Shown: positions 46,561 to 58,800 of the stretch, in pieces
Numbering within the stretch: the stretch's first letter is position 1
Layout of the letters: each line of letters opens with the position of its first letter
Source of the DNA: Icerya purchasi
Lineage: Eukaryota > Arthropoda > Insecta > Hemiptera > Monophlebidae
Reading direction: 5' to 3'
Length of the DNA: 64,000 bases
Assembly: GCA_039619475.1 (NCBI GenBank)
Contig: CM077116.1
Span: forward strand, 166,859,363-166,923,362
Translations under genes and position numbers: made by a program
Notes under the pieces: generated by a model
Databases searched by the model: none
Seen by the model: the letters and a program-made list of their open reading frames with translations, nothing else
Told to the model about the DNA's origin: nothing

Positions 46561-48337
46561 AGTATAATATTATATACCTTTACTTAATTTTTTAAAAATA
46601 AAATTCATATGCTTATCTAATTTGTGCTCATTACAAACATAATGTTACGTTTCTATTATTATTATTATTTTATTTAAAAATAAAATTCGTTAATTTTGTA
46701 TTTTTTTTTTTATTTTAACTTACAGATTACGGAAATAGATAGGTACTTATTCGAGTTACTGAGTCACCACCCTCTAACTCATCTTCTAAATCCGAGTCCC
46801 GACCAAAAAAAAAATCCTGAGTGTGCCTTCGGTCCAAAATTAATAATTTTTTAAAAGATTTTATTTTTTATAATAGTTACCAATTCATTCAGTTTCAGTA
46901 AGTTTTACATTGTTATTTTAAACATTAAAAATCATTTAAAAAAGAGAATTTCCAGTAAAATTTTTATTCAAGTTCAGTTGGTTTTTAAATATTGAAAATG
47001 TGGTATATCTTTTATTAGATATACAAATACTTTGCATTACATATGAATGTATACCGGATGAAGTTTTACAAAACAATATTAACACACGAGTTTTAATTAT
47101 TTAAATCTCATTCGTATAAAAAAATATATATATATATTATTACAGTTTCGTTCTCTCAAAGTTTAAACTAGTTCGGGCGCTGTTGAAGAAAAATTTTTCA
47201 AAATTAAAAAAAAAGGGAAAAAAAAACACGAAAAACAAAAGAGGAAAAGGAAGCCTTTCCTACCCACCACAGAGTGGTCCACAGTGTCCCTTGCTTATTA
47301 CACTTACCACACGAATGCCAATTTCAAGTATTGGACTAAAAAACCCGAAGAACAAAAAACGAAATTAAATAAAATAATAAAAAAAATGATATATTTAGTG
47401 TATCTACCAAACCTCGCTAGGCGGTTATTCTACTCGACTAGTTAACGATATCCTTCTAAGTACAACTTGCGACAAACGATAACCTATCGATCACGACGTT
47501 GGTGGAACGGCGAGGAAGAAAAGAAGCCACCGGCTTCGAAAGACGTGTGTATTTAAATGCAATAATTTGCGCAACTGAGAAATTGTCTAGGCATCACATC
47601 TAATGCAAAATTTCCCATCAATCGTTCGGCAGCTGAGATGTTCAATATTTTTTACCATTACTAATATTTAATCGCAAGCCTCGATACACACACTCGCTTT
47701 TATTACTAACAAAGGCATACATATAATGACTTACATCTTAGCAATTTCAATAGACCGCTCGAAATTTATCTAATGCAACCCGATTACGTTGCAACAAAAA
47801 TTCCACATTTCTGAACTCGGTACATATGTACATCGCTAACGTAACTTAAAATATGCACATGCAAACTATTCACAATTTTTTATTTTCCTACTTTGAATTA
47901 ATTCGTTAATTATTATTATTTTTACATCTTTTTCTGTATATGATATTTAAATTAAAAGAACCAGCCCATTTGGTTCGTTACAATTTAAAATACATTTTAA
48001 TAATAAATATTTGAAATTTTCCAAGGTAACGTTAATATTCTATTGAAAATTATATAATAATTACCATATATTTCCTTTTTTTCTTCCACGTTCATTGGTA
48101 TATGGCTTAGTTCACTTTTATGAAACCAGTGTGTTGCAACATTTTCAACGAAACATTTCCCGTTTATGATTATTACTACCATATGAGCTGGACAAATTGC
48201 ACCTATTTATAATTATGCAATATAATCTATTAATATCAAAAACACTATTTTCTTTTTACTAAATTTTTTATATTGTTATTGATTAACAAACAATATAGAT
48301 AGATGTATGAAGATGTTATATTATTATCATTGGCTGC
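46561..48337. other. Intergenic, no gene supported
   Basis: AT-rich, with (AT)n near 47125. A GC-richer unique patch lies at 47400-47560. The Lys-rich frame 47183-47368 follows an A-rich tract and looks non-coding. Confidence 0.4.
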
Positions 48338-48586
48338 TTGAGTGTAAGACTAATAATATGTACTTCATTATCTTCAACGAAAAAAGGTAGAACAATTAGG
48401 AATCATAGGGAAGTGTACTATACTCGACTAAAAGGTATAAATAGCAAGATAGACAACACTGATGAGCCAGTATTAATTAAATTGCCGATACGAATTTCAG
48501 AAGATTTAATTAACACAGAGATAGGACTACTTTGGAAACGGATAATTAAGCAGTGGCTAGTTGAGAACATAAATGAGGGACAGTAA
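48338..48586 (+). other. Exon-like open frame of about 82 codons
   Basis: The frame lacks an ATG near its start and reads STKKGRTIRNHREVYYTRLK and ISEDLINTEIGLLWKRIIKQ. A good donor (GTAAGT at 48581) overlaps its end. That fits an internal exon, but I see no convincing acceptor or neighbouring exons. I do not recognise it. Confidence 0.25.
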
Positions 48587-48699
48587 GTTAGTTTTTAATT
48601 GTATATAATGGTGGAGAATCAATCATATGTATATAATTAAGACCAATTTTTGTCAAGTGCAACAGTATGATATGTGTACTGTGTATAATGTAAAGTAGG

Positions 48700-50080
48700 T
48701 ATTAAGAAGTTTTGTAATTATATTTATGAATAAACGATAATGGTGTTGGGCACCCATAGACGGGCAGTATGCCTCGTGGAATCCGCAACTTATTAAAAAA
48801 ATAGAAAACATCAATCCTATAAAGATATTTTATACGAGGTATTCGACGTCTGTGTATTTTAGTTTTTACTTGTCTAACACGATTACAAATGAACGGCTTC
48901 AAAATTACTTTTTTCTTCTACTGACATGGCCCAGTCTATACTGCTCTACTTTACTTAATCCCTTTTTTCGTCGACACATATTAAATTCTAAAACCATATA
49001 ATATTAATTCAAAATTTCACATAATTTACATAATTTTTAATATCATAAAATTTATAAGAAATTTTATATTTATAATTGCGAACTATAACAATAATTTTAC
49101 ACATGTTTACATACTTCTTTATTGATATACAACTTAAAAAGTGTGATATTACATAGTGGGTACATTTCTTTAATGTATTCATTGAAATATAAGTAATTTA
49201 CCTTTTTCAGATGTAAATTCATACCTAAGCATTTTAATATTACGTTCCGCTTCTACATGTGCTGTATAAATCTGATGAACAGAAAAAGATAAGTTGCATT
49301 TTTCACAATTCATCCACTGACCATGATTATTACTTTTACTTTCTTTTTCATTGCATTTTCTCGTAATACAACTTTTCAATTAAATTACTCTATTCAAAGC
49401 ACGCATTTCATTACTTTATGAACTATTATTACTTCTTTTACTTGCGCATTCTGTTTTTATGGTGTTTTAAACTGCAATTCTTTGTAAAAATTTTATTTCA
49501 TATATCACATTTCGGTCTGAAAATGTAATTATTTATATAGAAATGCGAAAACCTAAAAGAAAGTCAACACAATAATTCCAATGACATTAATTTGTATATA
49601 ATTATTATCCAATTCTATCATAACAAATTACTAGAATATGTAATATACATTTAAATTCGTTATTTACATTTACTCATTAAAAATATTATTACAATTCACT
49701 GCAAAATGTAAAAAATTTTCATATTTTTTTATATTATTAATCAATCAAGAACAATTGGGTTATGCATGTTTAAGAAAAAAATTAAATTACCTTTCCGTTT
49801 TCTTAATATGTACAATTCTGCCGTGACGTTGTAGATTACGTTTACGAAGAAATCTATTCTCGCATTGACGACGTCTCTGGGTTTCCTTCAAATGTTCACT
49901 ATGCATATGCTTCTGGATATTTTTCTTCCTTCAGAACGGATAACCACAGTTAATCCATTGATACTTTCGCGTTTAAAACAATTCACCCTGACTCCTAAAA
50001 TGTTTTCAGTTTTTTTTTTCGAATTCGTATTAAAGGATGTGATTTTATTTTAGCTAGTTCCAAATACGTTTTATATGGCG
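48700..50080 (-). pseudogene. Degenerate C2H2 zinc-finger-like frames
   Basis: On the minus strand three stretches look like decayed zinc fingers. Near 49960-49800: NIQKHMHSEHLKETQRRRQC, then ENRFLRKRNLQRHGRIVH, with an in-frame TGA in the first finger. Near 49320-49240: WMNCEKCNLSFSVHQIYTAH, closed by a donor-like AAAAG|GTAAAT at about 49200. Near 48900-48840: MKPFICNRVRQVKTKIHRRR, without a second zinc pair. The NLQRH...H spacing suggests a C2H2 origin like the alternative 3' exons of BTB-zinc-finger genes such as lola. The missing Cys and the stop argue for a pseudogene, so function is not claimed. Confidence 0.35.
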
Positions 50081-51969
50081 AACGTGTAACGTACAAATTA
50101 TCTTTTATATTTCATTTGAATTAATCGTTTTTAACATGTTTTTCTAAAATACCGCTAGGCACCCTAAATCGTTTTGATGGCTTTAGGTAATAAATACATT
50201 TCATTTTTTTTCTGTACCTCATAATTTATTTTTTCTATCCTTTCGTATCCAGGGGCTTCATTTCAGTTTCTGCTTAGCAGGGGTAAGATTTTTTAAAAGC
50301 CATCTTTAGGACAATTATCAAAATTATTTGCCTAAAAGTAAATCGTGGTAACTATTTATTACGTATTTTCAATTTCCAAATATAATTTTTATATCTTACG
50401 TTACATACTTCTTTATGTAATTTTGTTCATTTCACTTTAATATGAAACTGTATAAATGTAAGTATAATAAAAAAACAATTTATATGAAAATAGAAAAAAA
50501 AAAAGATGAATCACAATCAGGAAAGCTGAACAGAAAATTTCAGACAAGAAATTACAATGGATCTAATTATTAATAATTTTTTAAAATTTTGAATTCCTTG
50601 GGGGCAGTTGCCATCTTGCACTCCCTCAAATGACGCCACTGCTTGGTATCTAAAACAAAAGCCAACAGGTGAAAACGAAATAAAAAAAAGGTATTTAAAT
50701 CTTAATGTGCATAGTTTAACTGACTTATAGAATTTTACAAATAATTTAATGATTAATTATAAATCCCACAATACGACTGAAAAGCTTTTTATGCTTTTCC
50801 ATAAAGGTCAGTAATACATTATATAGTCGTTCTAAATCATAAATTAAAATTATAAGAAAAGTCATCGAATTAAGAACTGCTATCTATAAATTAGTGTTAA
50901 ACGAATAACGCGGTTTTGTGTAACCATAAAAATACAAGTTCCCAATGTTTCCGCTAGGTAATATATATCGTTTAAGAAAAAGTGAATAACCGGAAACAAG
51001 CACACAAAAGACAAAAGTGCATACGGATAAATGCGTACTATGATAACCGCTCACACGGAAAAAGCGCACCAGTTCTGTTTAAGATGAAGTTAAAAACTCC
51101 GTCTTTAGTTTCAGCCGAAAGGTAAATGAGGTGGACGCTAATTCGTAACTATTTCGCGGAAAACATGAAAATGTGTAATTGGGTAATTAGCTAACTGGTA
51201 ACCGGCACTCAAGTGATACAAGGCAACTGATAATTAATGGCCAACCACCAAGGTACTTGATGAATCTTATAAAAGTGTATCATTTAGACATCAATTTGTT
51301 TTGTAAATTTCTACCATACTGACTGACCATGCAACGGTAAACACTTGTTTATTTTGTCAATATCGTAGAACTTAGAGATGGTAATTCGCGTTTTATCAGA
51401 ATTCGACAAAAATCACGAACTTATGCAGAAAATCATTAAATTACTATTAGCGCCGCTGGAATTTTATTTTTAAGTAAAGGGTTTATAAGAGAACATTTGT
51501 GTAATTTGTCGATGAAAAATAAAATAGTAAGAAATTAAAGTAAATTTTGCAAATGAATATAACAAAATAAAGTCAGTCAAGCGTGATGTTCCATGCACAT
51601 AGTATTCTTTACGTTAAATTATAGATATACATTTATGCAATGCTAATTTCAAAACAAATATATTTCATTTTAATGTTGCATATATTTTATGAGCAGCGGC
51701 ATTCATGTAAATGTGTATATTTATAAGTACTTACATTTTTTGTTATTATTGCTCTCTTTCGAAATTTCTTTTAAAACTTAGAAAGTTTTCCCTTATTTGT
51801 TATCAGGCATATTAAACTTTGTATCGTCCTCTTCTCTTTTTTTTTCTTTTCCTATTTATTGTTTGTTAGATGAGCTAGTTTAGTCTCCCTCCCACTCCGT
51901 CATTAAACCTTTCCACAGTAACATTTTATTTAACAGGCATAAATTCCTAATAGTGTACTGTTCAGAATG
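50081..51969. other. Intergenic with scattered repeat scraps
   Basis: At 50595-50642 a fragment (gggggcagttgccatc ... tgacgccactg) looks like one end of another CAGTGGCG-type hAT element, without a visible partner end. Near 51570-51650 a stretch resembles the sequence near 16860-16950. The rest is AT-rich and shows no gene. Confidence 0.4.
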
Positions 51970-51989
51970 GGCACCATTTCAAGCATTCA

Positions 51990-53140
51990 TCCGTTCTTCT
52001 CCGAGGATGAAATTTCTGAAGGGATTTTAATCCCCATCGATTCGATCCGCTGAACAATCCGTTCTTCGGCTGGTATTAAAATTATTTTGCAATATGTTTC
52101 TTCGATCTATTATCATTATTTTGGCCTTGCTTCTACGCTTAATCCATATTGCGCGCTGATTTCTTCCAGTCGTTGTAACAGTTTTTTCATTTCATTTATT
52201 TTTTCAGCTTTAGAGTCGTATCATCTGCATATCTGAGATTTGTTATCTTCCATCGTCCTATCATTACTCCGCCATTACATTCTTCTAGGATTAATCTTAT
52301 TATGTATTCCCCTTTTAAAGAGCATGGGCGATAAAACGCAGCCCTGTCTGACCCCTTTGCGAACATAGAACCCCCCTGATTTTACATTATCGATGCACGC
52401 AGTATTCCGATTATCACCATACAACCCCTCTTTATGAAATATATATAGTGTTTTGGTGTACCTATTTTAATTAGCATCGGCCATGGTCTACTGAACATAA
52501 AGGCTTTTTAGTAGTTTATGAAGCATATTACCACAGGTACCTTATACTAACGAGATTTTTCTATCAATAATCCCATGTTGAGAATTTGCTCCCGTGTAAC
52601 CCTTCGTTTTATAAAGTCTGATTGCTATTCGGGTATTTTTTGACCATTTGTGCGTAGATTCGGTTGTTTACTATCCGTAAAGTATCTTGCTTGCATTCGG
52701 CAAAAGAGATATTGTCCGATAGTTTTCTCATTTCGTTTTTTTTTGTTCTTTTTTGTACAGATGTATGTACACTGAACGGTACCAATCTTCTGGTCATTCA
52801 TCAGTCATCCATATGGTGTTGCATATCTAGTGAATTTTAACGATTCCTTCTTTTCAAATCTGTTTCAACAGGTATTTCGTCACTTCCTTCAGCCTTGCTT
52901 CTTTTTAAGTACCCAATGGCTTTCTTAACTTCACTCATCAGAATTTATGGTTCAGGTTCTTCTAAACGGTTATCCCTTTCATCCTGCACCTTATCAGCTG
53001 TATCATTGTGTTGGATGTTACTGTACAAAGCTTGACAGTATTCACTCCATATTTCAGTGATCTCCTTTAATCTATGGCTAAATTGTGGTTTTCTTGGTAC
53101 TCTTAATTTGGTTGTCAAATCCATTGCCATTATGTTTTAT
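51990..53140 (-). pseudogene. RTE-like reverse transcriptase relic
   Basis: In minus-strand order: a linker piece with LKEITEIWSEYCQALYSNIQ and SEVKKAIGYLKRSKAEGSDE (53070-52880); NNRIYAQMVKKYPNSNQ (52680-52620); KGVRQGCVLSPMLF (near 52350), which is the RQGC..SP motif before the active site; NKSQICR*YDS in place of the catalytic LRYADDT (near 52240); and LLQRLEEISAQYGLSVEARP (52180-52120). The YADD box is destroyed by a stop. Order and motifs fit the RT of an RTE-like element lacking its endonuclease. It is old, with many breaks. Confidence 0.75.
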
Positions 53141-53506
53141 TATTTTATTTAAAAGCCATGAAGTCATTAATTTATTACAATATCATCAATGACATTAGCA
53201 TAATTACACGGTTGTTATTGGGACTTTGTTTTAATTTAAGAAATATATTTTGCTTACAAATATTTTTAAATTAATCTTAGTTAATTTCCTTTATTTATGT
53301 ACCTAGTAAATGTCTGTTGTGAATATTTATTTTTTTGTTTTTCTTTCTTTATTTTTTTTTAGATATTAGTTTTAGCGCAATTATTGTTTTTCATTTTCAG
53401 CAGAATTCGTTATATTTTCTGCTCAAACTCATGTTCATATTTAGTCGGTTTTATTTTGCTTAAAACATACTCTGAAAGAGAGAAACAAGACTTTTATTCC
53501 CTTTAT

Positions 53507-53510
53507 GCAA

Positions 53511-53547
<37 letters not shown>
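53507..53547. repeat. (AT)n microsatellite
   Basis: About 18 AT/TA units sit directly before the CAGGGCCGGATTATAG end of a hAT remnant at 53550. Confidence 0.9.
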
Positions 53548-53550
<3 letters not shown>

Positions 53551-53739
53551 GGCCGGATTATAGTCAAATGTCGCTATGGACTCAGTAATTTCTGCCGCCC
53601 TTCGAATAATTTATAAATTAAGTAATAAAAATTATAATCGAGTAACTGAAGTAAGAAAGGGCATACAAGTTAAAAATTAATTTTTAATTAAAAGTTAAAA
53701 AAGTTTTCAATTAAAAAATTTCACACATTTTTAAAACAT

Positions 53740-54645
53740 CCGAAATTTCCAGGTGCGCTATGAACACACGTTTTCAGAACTATATCCAGTTCAAGCAGGA
53801 GTGTCCCAGGGATCAGTTCTGGGACCCACGCTGTACTTGATATATATAGAAGACTTTCCTGTACCGGAAAATGTGCAGGTAGCTACATTTGCTGACGACA
53901 CGGCATTACTTGCGTCACATTAAGCTGGTTTAAAAAGTGGAAAGTTCAGATCAACGAAAGTAAATCGGTAAACGTTCATTTCACGAATAGAAAAGTCATA
54001 ACCCCAACTGTTAGGATAAATGGATTGGAATTGCCTGTGAGAACAGCAATTAAGTACTTGAGACTACACCAAGATAGTCGTTTAACCGGGAAGCAGCACA
54101 TTCAGACAAAGAAAAGAGAAATAGATATTCATGTTAAAAAAATGTACTGGCTTCTAGGAAGGAATAGCGTTTTAAGTATTGATAATAAACGTTTGATATA
54201 CACAAGTATCTTGAAGTCTATTTGGACCTATGGAGTACAGCTTTGGGGTTGTGCTAAACCTACAAATCTGAAGATAATACAGACCGCGCAGAATAAAATC
54301 CTTAGGCTCGTAACCAAGGCGCCATGGTATGTATCAAATCAAACTTTGCATCAAGATTTAGGGACAGAGTATGTGGCAGATGTTATTAAAACTCATGCCC
54401 CAAGACACGCAGAAAGACTTGAAAGTCATCCGAATAAACTTGCTGCTGGACTGCTACATACTGCTAATGATAAGAGGCGGTTGAAGCGTAAGAAACCTCA
54501 TGACCTTGTTTAAGGTAAAGTTTATCGGGTAGGTACTACTGGGTACTTCTCCCTTCATGCTAAATATTTCCCTGTTAAGAATATTGCTAAATGGCCTAGA
54601 TGGCCAGGTTGTAATACAATAACAATTTAAAAAAAAAAAAAAAAA
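53740..54645 (+). mobile_element. 5'-truncated Jockey-like retrotransposon
   Basis: The reverse transcriptase C-terminal half reads VQAGVSQGSVLGPTLYLIYI and VQVATFADDTALLAS. After an internal deletion it continues WFKKWKVQINESKSVNVHFT, ending with RLVTKAPWYVSNQTLHQDLG and the stop at 54513. A poly(A) run closes it at about 54628-54645. The 10-bp direct repeat tttaaaacat flanks it (53730-53739 and 54646-54655). The FADD box survives but the deletion after it and the 5' truncation make it dead. Confidence 0.88.
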
Positions 54646-54708
54646 TTTAAAACATACCTAAATTTTATTATAATTCTATACATACATTATTTTTACATGT
54701 GTCAATTA

Positions 54709-54912
54709 AAGTTTACATTTTTTACGATGCAATTTTAAAGATGCAAATACATTTATTATATCATCAAAGTTTAAATTCTTTACTAACTGTTCTTCAATAA
54801 ATAAAGCAGATAAATCATTTAACTTTTGGTGAGACATTGTTGATCTAAAAAAATGTTTAATTCTTTTCATTGCAGGAAAGGAGCGTTCTGCTGAGCAAAT
54901 TTTAATCACCGC
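54709..54912 (-). pseudogene. hAT transposase C-terminal dimerisation domain
   Basis: About 66 codons: CSAERSFPAMKRIKHFFRST, then KLNDLSALFIEEQLVKNLNF and a basic tail to the stop at 54709. CSAERSF...KR(I)K.(F)LRS.M...(R)L..L.(L)..I is the hAT family's hallmark. Only this end remains. Confidence 0.85.
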
Positions 54913-54930
54913 TAATCTTTCTTTGTGTTT

Positions 54931-55841
54931 TTTCCCATCATGTTATCACGTTATTGTAATTGTGTTTTTTGTGGTGTTGTTAGAGTTGGTTTTTCCAGTT
55001 ACATCAAGTTTTTAATTTTGTTTGTTTTTTTGACGTGACAACGTCTTATAAATTGGTTTGCCGGGTGACACTTGAAGAAACTGCGTTACGCTCCGCTCAC
55101 GTTATGCGCTCACAATGAGAGCGACTGAGAGGCACGCGTCCCTTCCACTCGGGCATGGTTAGCCCGCCTAAGAGGGAGAGAGACAGACATAAAAAGTGAA
55201 AGGCACGCGTCCCTTCCACTCGAGCACAGTTAGCCCGCCTAAGAGCGAGAGAGACAGAGCGAGAGAGATAGGCATACACACCGGTTCATGTCTTGCGCTT
55301 CTATTTCGCTTAGGCGCCTGCATACAAGTTTACACGTTGCCAGTTAATTGTCATTAAAGATACGTTTAATCTTGATTGCGTATCAGATATGTCTAAGTCT
55401 ACTACGTTAAAAGGAACAACCATTGACTTGACATTTTCTAGGCACATTACAGCAGAAACACTTCCTTTCATTTCATATTTCTCCTATCATCGCCCTATCC
55501 TCAACAAAATCACTCAGATAGGAACAAGTTAAGTTGTAGTAAACGCTGTTTCATTGTACGCAAATGTATTGCAAGTTATTGTATGTATATTTGTATATAA
55601 ATACGTATGTATGTGTAAAGGTAAAAATAAAATTTTGTTAATATGAAATTCAGTGCGAGATTCTTTGTATAAATTAATGTTTTAAATATAATTCTTTGTA
55701 TAAATAAATGTTTTAAATTGTTACTATTATTTCATCCTTCTTCCTACTATACGAATGAATATTCACATTAAAATTATTTTACCACTCAAAGTCGTTGTCA
55801 CGTAAAACTTTCGCCCGTATACCGACTTTACAGGCAACCAA
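54931..55841. repeat. Unassigned repeat with 71-bp tandem duplication
   Basis: The unit ggcacgcgtcccttccactc... occurs at 55131-55201 and again at 55202-55260 with a few changes. Upstream lies GACGTGACAACGTCTTATAA (55032). The patch is GC-richer than its surroundings, suggesting a mobile element end. From 55380 on the sequence is AT-rich, with nothing recognised. Confidence 0.6.
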
Positions 55842-58800
55842 TTTTTTTTTTTTCTTTTTTTATATTTAAGAAGGGATACTAAACCACTCGCTGCATGTAA
55901 CTACCTAGGTTATCGCAGTGAGTGGACCCACGTTTAAAACAGATTCCTTAGCTCGCTAGCCTGAACGAAAGTCATAAGATTGTTCAAAGCAGTAGTAGGG
56001 GTATTTGAGAGGATGTCTTCAATCGATGTGATCTGGCCTCGCCGTAACCCATTTAGACGTGTGCATTTCAGCAAGATATGCGAAACTGACGGGTATTCAT
56101 CGGTAGAACAAAGTGGGCAGGTACTTGGCTTTGGGGCTTGTTTGAGGATATAGTCGTGGGAAAAGGACGTATGTCCCGTTCTCAGGCGATTGATTGCCGA
56201 AAACACTTTGCGTTCTGTTCCGACTGGAGGCCACCATGGCTCCGTCGTAGGCTTCAGTTCCCTGAGGAAGGTCGGCTGAGACATCCAGTCATGACTCCAC
56301 TGTGCGAAGAACGTATCTGACAGGAAACCTCTCAAAGATAATGGACCAAAAACAAATAACGTCATTGGGAACATCATGAATGACCGAGCGACCAGGTCAA
56401 CCCGCTCATTTCCCGGAACACCAGCATGACTGAGGACCCATAAAAAAACAACTCGGCACCCCTTCGGCTCAGCTGGTATAAGATAGCCAGGACTTCTAGG
56501 ACCATTGGTGATTCCGGGTGATTTGACTGCAAAGCACTTATGGACTGCAAGGAATCAGTCACCAGTAAGATTCCGAGCGGTTGGGATCTCAGTTCTAAGT
56601 ATGTCTGAAGACAAAACAACACAGCATACATTTCGGCTTCCGCAATGGATACAACGTTGTTCAACCGCATGCCTTCTGCGATTCCGTCTATTTCGAAAGC
56701 GCATGTAGCTGGGACAGCCTTGGACTCATTAGCTTTGGATCCATCAGTGTATGCTTTCGAGAACGTGGTATATTTATTAATAATATTTAGCGCCCTGTGC
56801 CCTCGCAGTGCCGGTGGGTGATTATTATCAGTGAGAGTTGTGATAGCTTCTACCTGAAAAGAAGCCCAGGGTGGGGGTAATTTTGAAAAGTCCGTTCTGG
56901 GCGTTAAACTGAGCTTTATGTTATTTTGAAACAAGATTGCATTGACTTCAGGTAGGTTATCTTTGGGAAAGTTCGACTCCGTAGTTACGTCGAAAATGGT
57001 TCTCCACAGCCCATGAAAGCATATCGCGATAAGTGAAGAACTTTCTGTTGTAAGACAAAGGTAGTATATCAGTTAACGAACATAGGCTTTTAGCTGGAGA
57101 TGTACGATGGGCGCCAAGTATCATGCGAATAGCGGCGTTATGGATTGGGTCAAGTGTTTTTAACAGGGAACCACTCGCTGACGAGTACACTTGATTCCCA
57201 TAATTGATTTTGCTGAGGACCAGTGCTTTATAAATATTTAAGAGAAACTTTGGTTGAACATTAAATTTGGGATTTGACAAGAACTTGATTACCCTTAAAG
57301 ACTGAAGGGATTTAGTTTTTAAATCAGATATAAAGGGCTTCCACGTCAGGTTGGCGTCCGTCAAGATGCCTAGGAAAGTTGCTGTTGTTTTATAAGGAAT
57401 TGGACTATTGTTCACTTGTAGTGATGGCGGATTCTGAACAGGACGACCTCTATGGAACACAACGTATTGAGACTTCTGAGAGGAGAAATCCAGTCCATTC
57501 TTTCCTGACAATTGCTGCAATCTATTAATTGTATTTTGCAGGATAGACTGGGCCAAGGAAGGGATGTTAGATGCCACGGATATGTTTAGATCATCTATAT
57601 ATAGGCGAGAACTTACTGGAGGCCTGATGTAGTCAACAATATCGTTTATATAGAGGATAAAAAGGGTAGCACTTAAAGCGGAACCTTCAGGTACCCCGTT
57701 CTCTGCTGGAACTTTTCTTGATATCGAGGAGCCAATTCGGATTTGAATCCATCCTGTATCTGCTGGCGTGCCACAACGAAGTGTCTTGGACCCGATGCTT
57801 TACTTAATCTACTCTGCCGATTTTCCAGTTGATAATAGCGTGATAACAGCTACGTTTGCAGACGATACAGCACTATTAGCTGCCGGTAAAGACAATAGTG
57901 CAACTTCGAATAAATTGAAAAAAACTTTATCGGAAGTGGAAAACTGGCTGAGTCGTTGGCGTATTAGAGTAAACGAAAGTAAATGTACGCAAGTAGACTT
58001 CACGTTGCGAAATTTTACGTATCAGCCGTTAAAAATAAATGGGGTGGTTATCAAGCAGGATAAAGATGTAAAATACTTAGGCATTCATTTGGATCGCAAA
58101 TTAACATGGCAAAAGCATATTATACAAAAAAGAAAACATCTAGATATAAGATTGCAAGAATTAAATTGGCTTCTTGGCAGGTACTCTAGTTTATCATTGG
58201 AAAATAAACTCTTAGTGTACAAAATAATTATAAAGCCCGTTTGGGCATACGGTTTAATGTTGTGGGGTTGTGCAAAGGATACACACATAAACAAGATACA
58301 ACGGTTCCAGAACAAGGCTATAAGGCTGATAGTCTCACCGCCCTGGTACGTATCTAACCACACTCTACATCAAGACTTAAATATCCCATATGTGAAAGAC
58401 GAGATCAATCGAGCTGCTAAGCGATACATAGGCCGCTTGGAGTCTCACGCAAACGTTTTGGCGATCAATCTTCTTGATAATAGTCTTGATGTTCGAAGGT
58501 TAAAACGTAGTCGACCGTTTGATCTGGCCTAGTTTTATGTTACTAAAATTTCAGTGGGGTCCATCGCTAGATGCTAACCCCTAACAAGTTATTTTCGCGT
58601 TATAGTCCAATTGCTGGATGGCCTTCTGGCCAGTTGTAATTTGTATTTAAAAAAAAAAATCTATCGCTCAGATAGTTGTGAATGCATCGCCCCAGCTTAC
58701 CGCCCACCCCGACCGCTTTTAATTTCCGAAGCAAGTGTTGCCTCGATACGCGGTCGAATGCCTTCTCCATATCGAAGAATACTGCATAAAGGTGGTGTCG

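Larger units (their letters stand above)
53550..54930 (-). mobile_element. hAT remnant split by a Jockey-like insertion
   Basis: CAGGGCCGGATTATAG at 53550 is a typical hAT terminal repeat. The transposase 3' end lies on the minus strand at 54909-54709: IKICSAERSFPAMKRIKHFF, then RSTMSHQKLNDLSALFIEEQ, the dimerisation domain. Between end and gene lies a plus-strand Jockey-like insertion (53740-54645). The hAT sequence resumes seamlessly behind it. The partner terminal repeat and the N-terminal coding part are missing, so the right side is truncated near 54930. Confidence 0.7.

Noticed and set aside
47183..47368. Lys-rich 61-codon frame
   Set aside because: It is a translation of an A-rich tract, without similarity or splice context.
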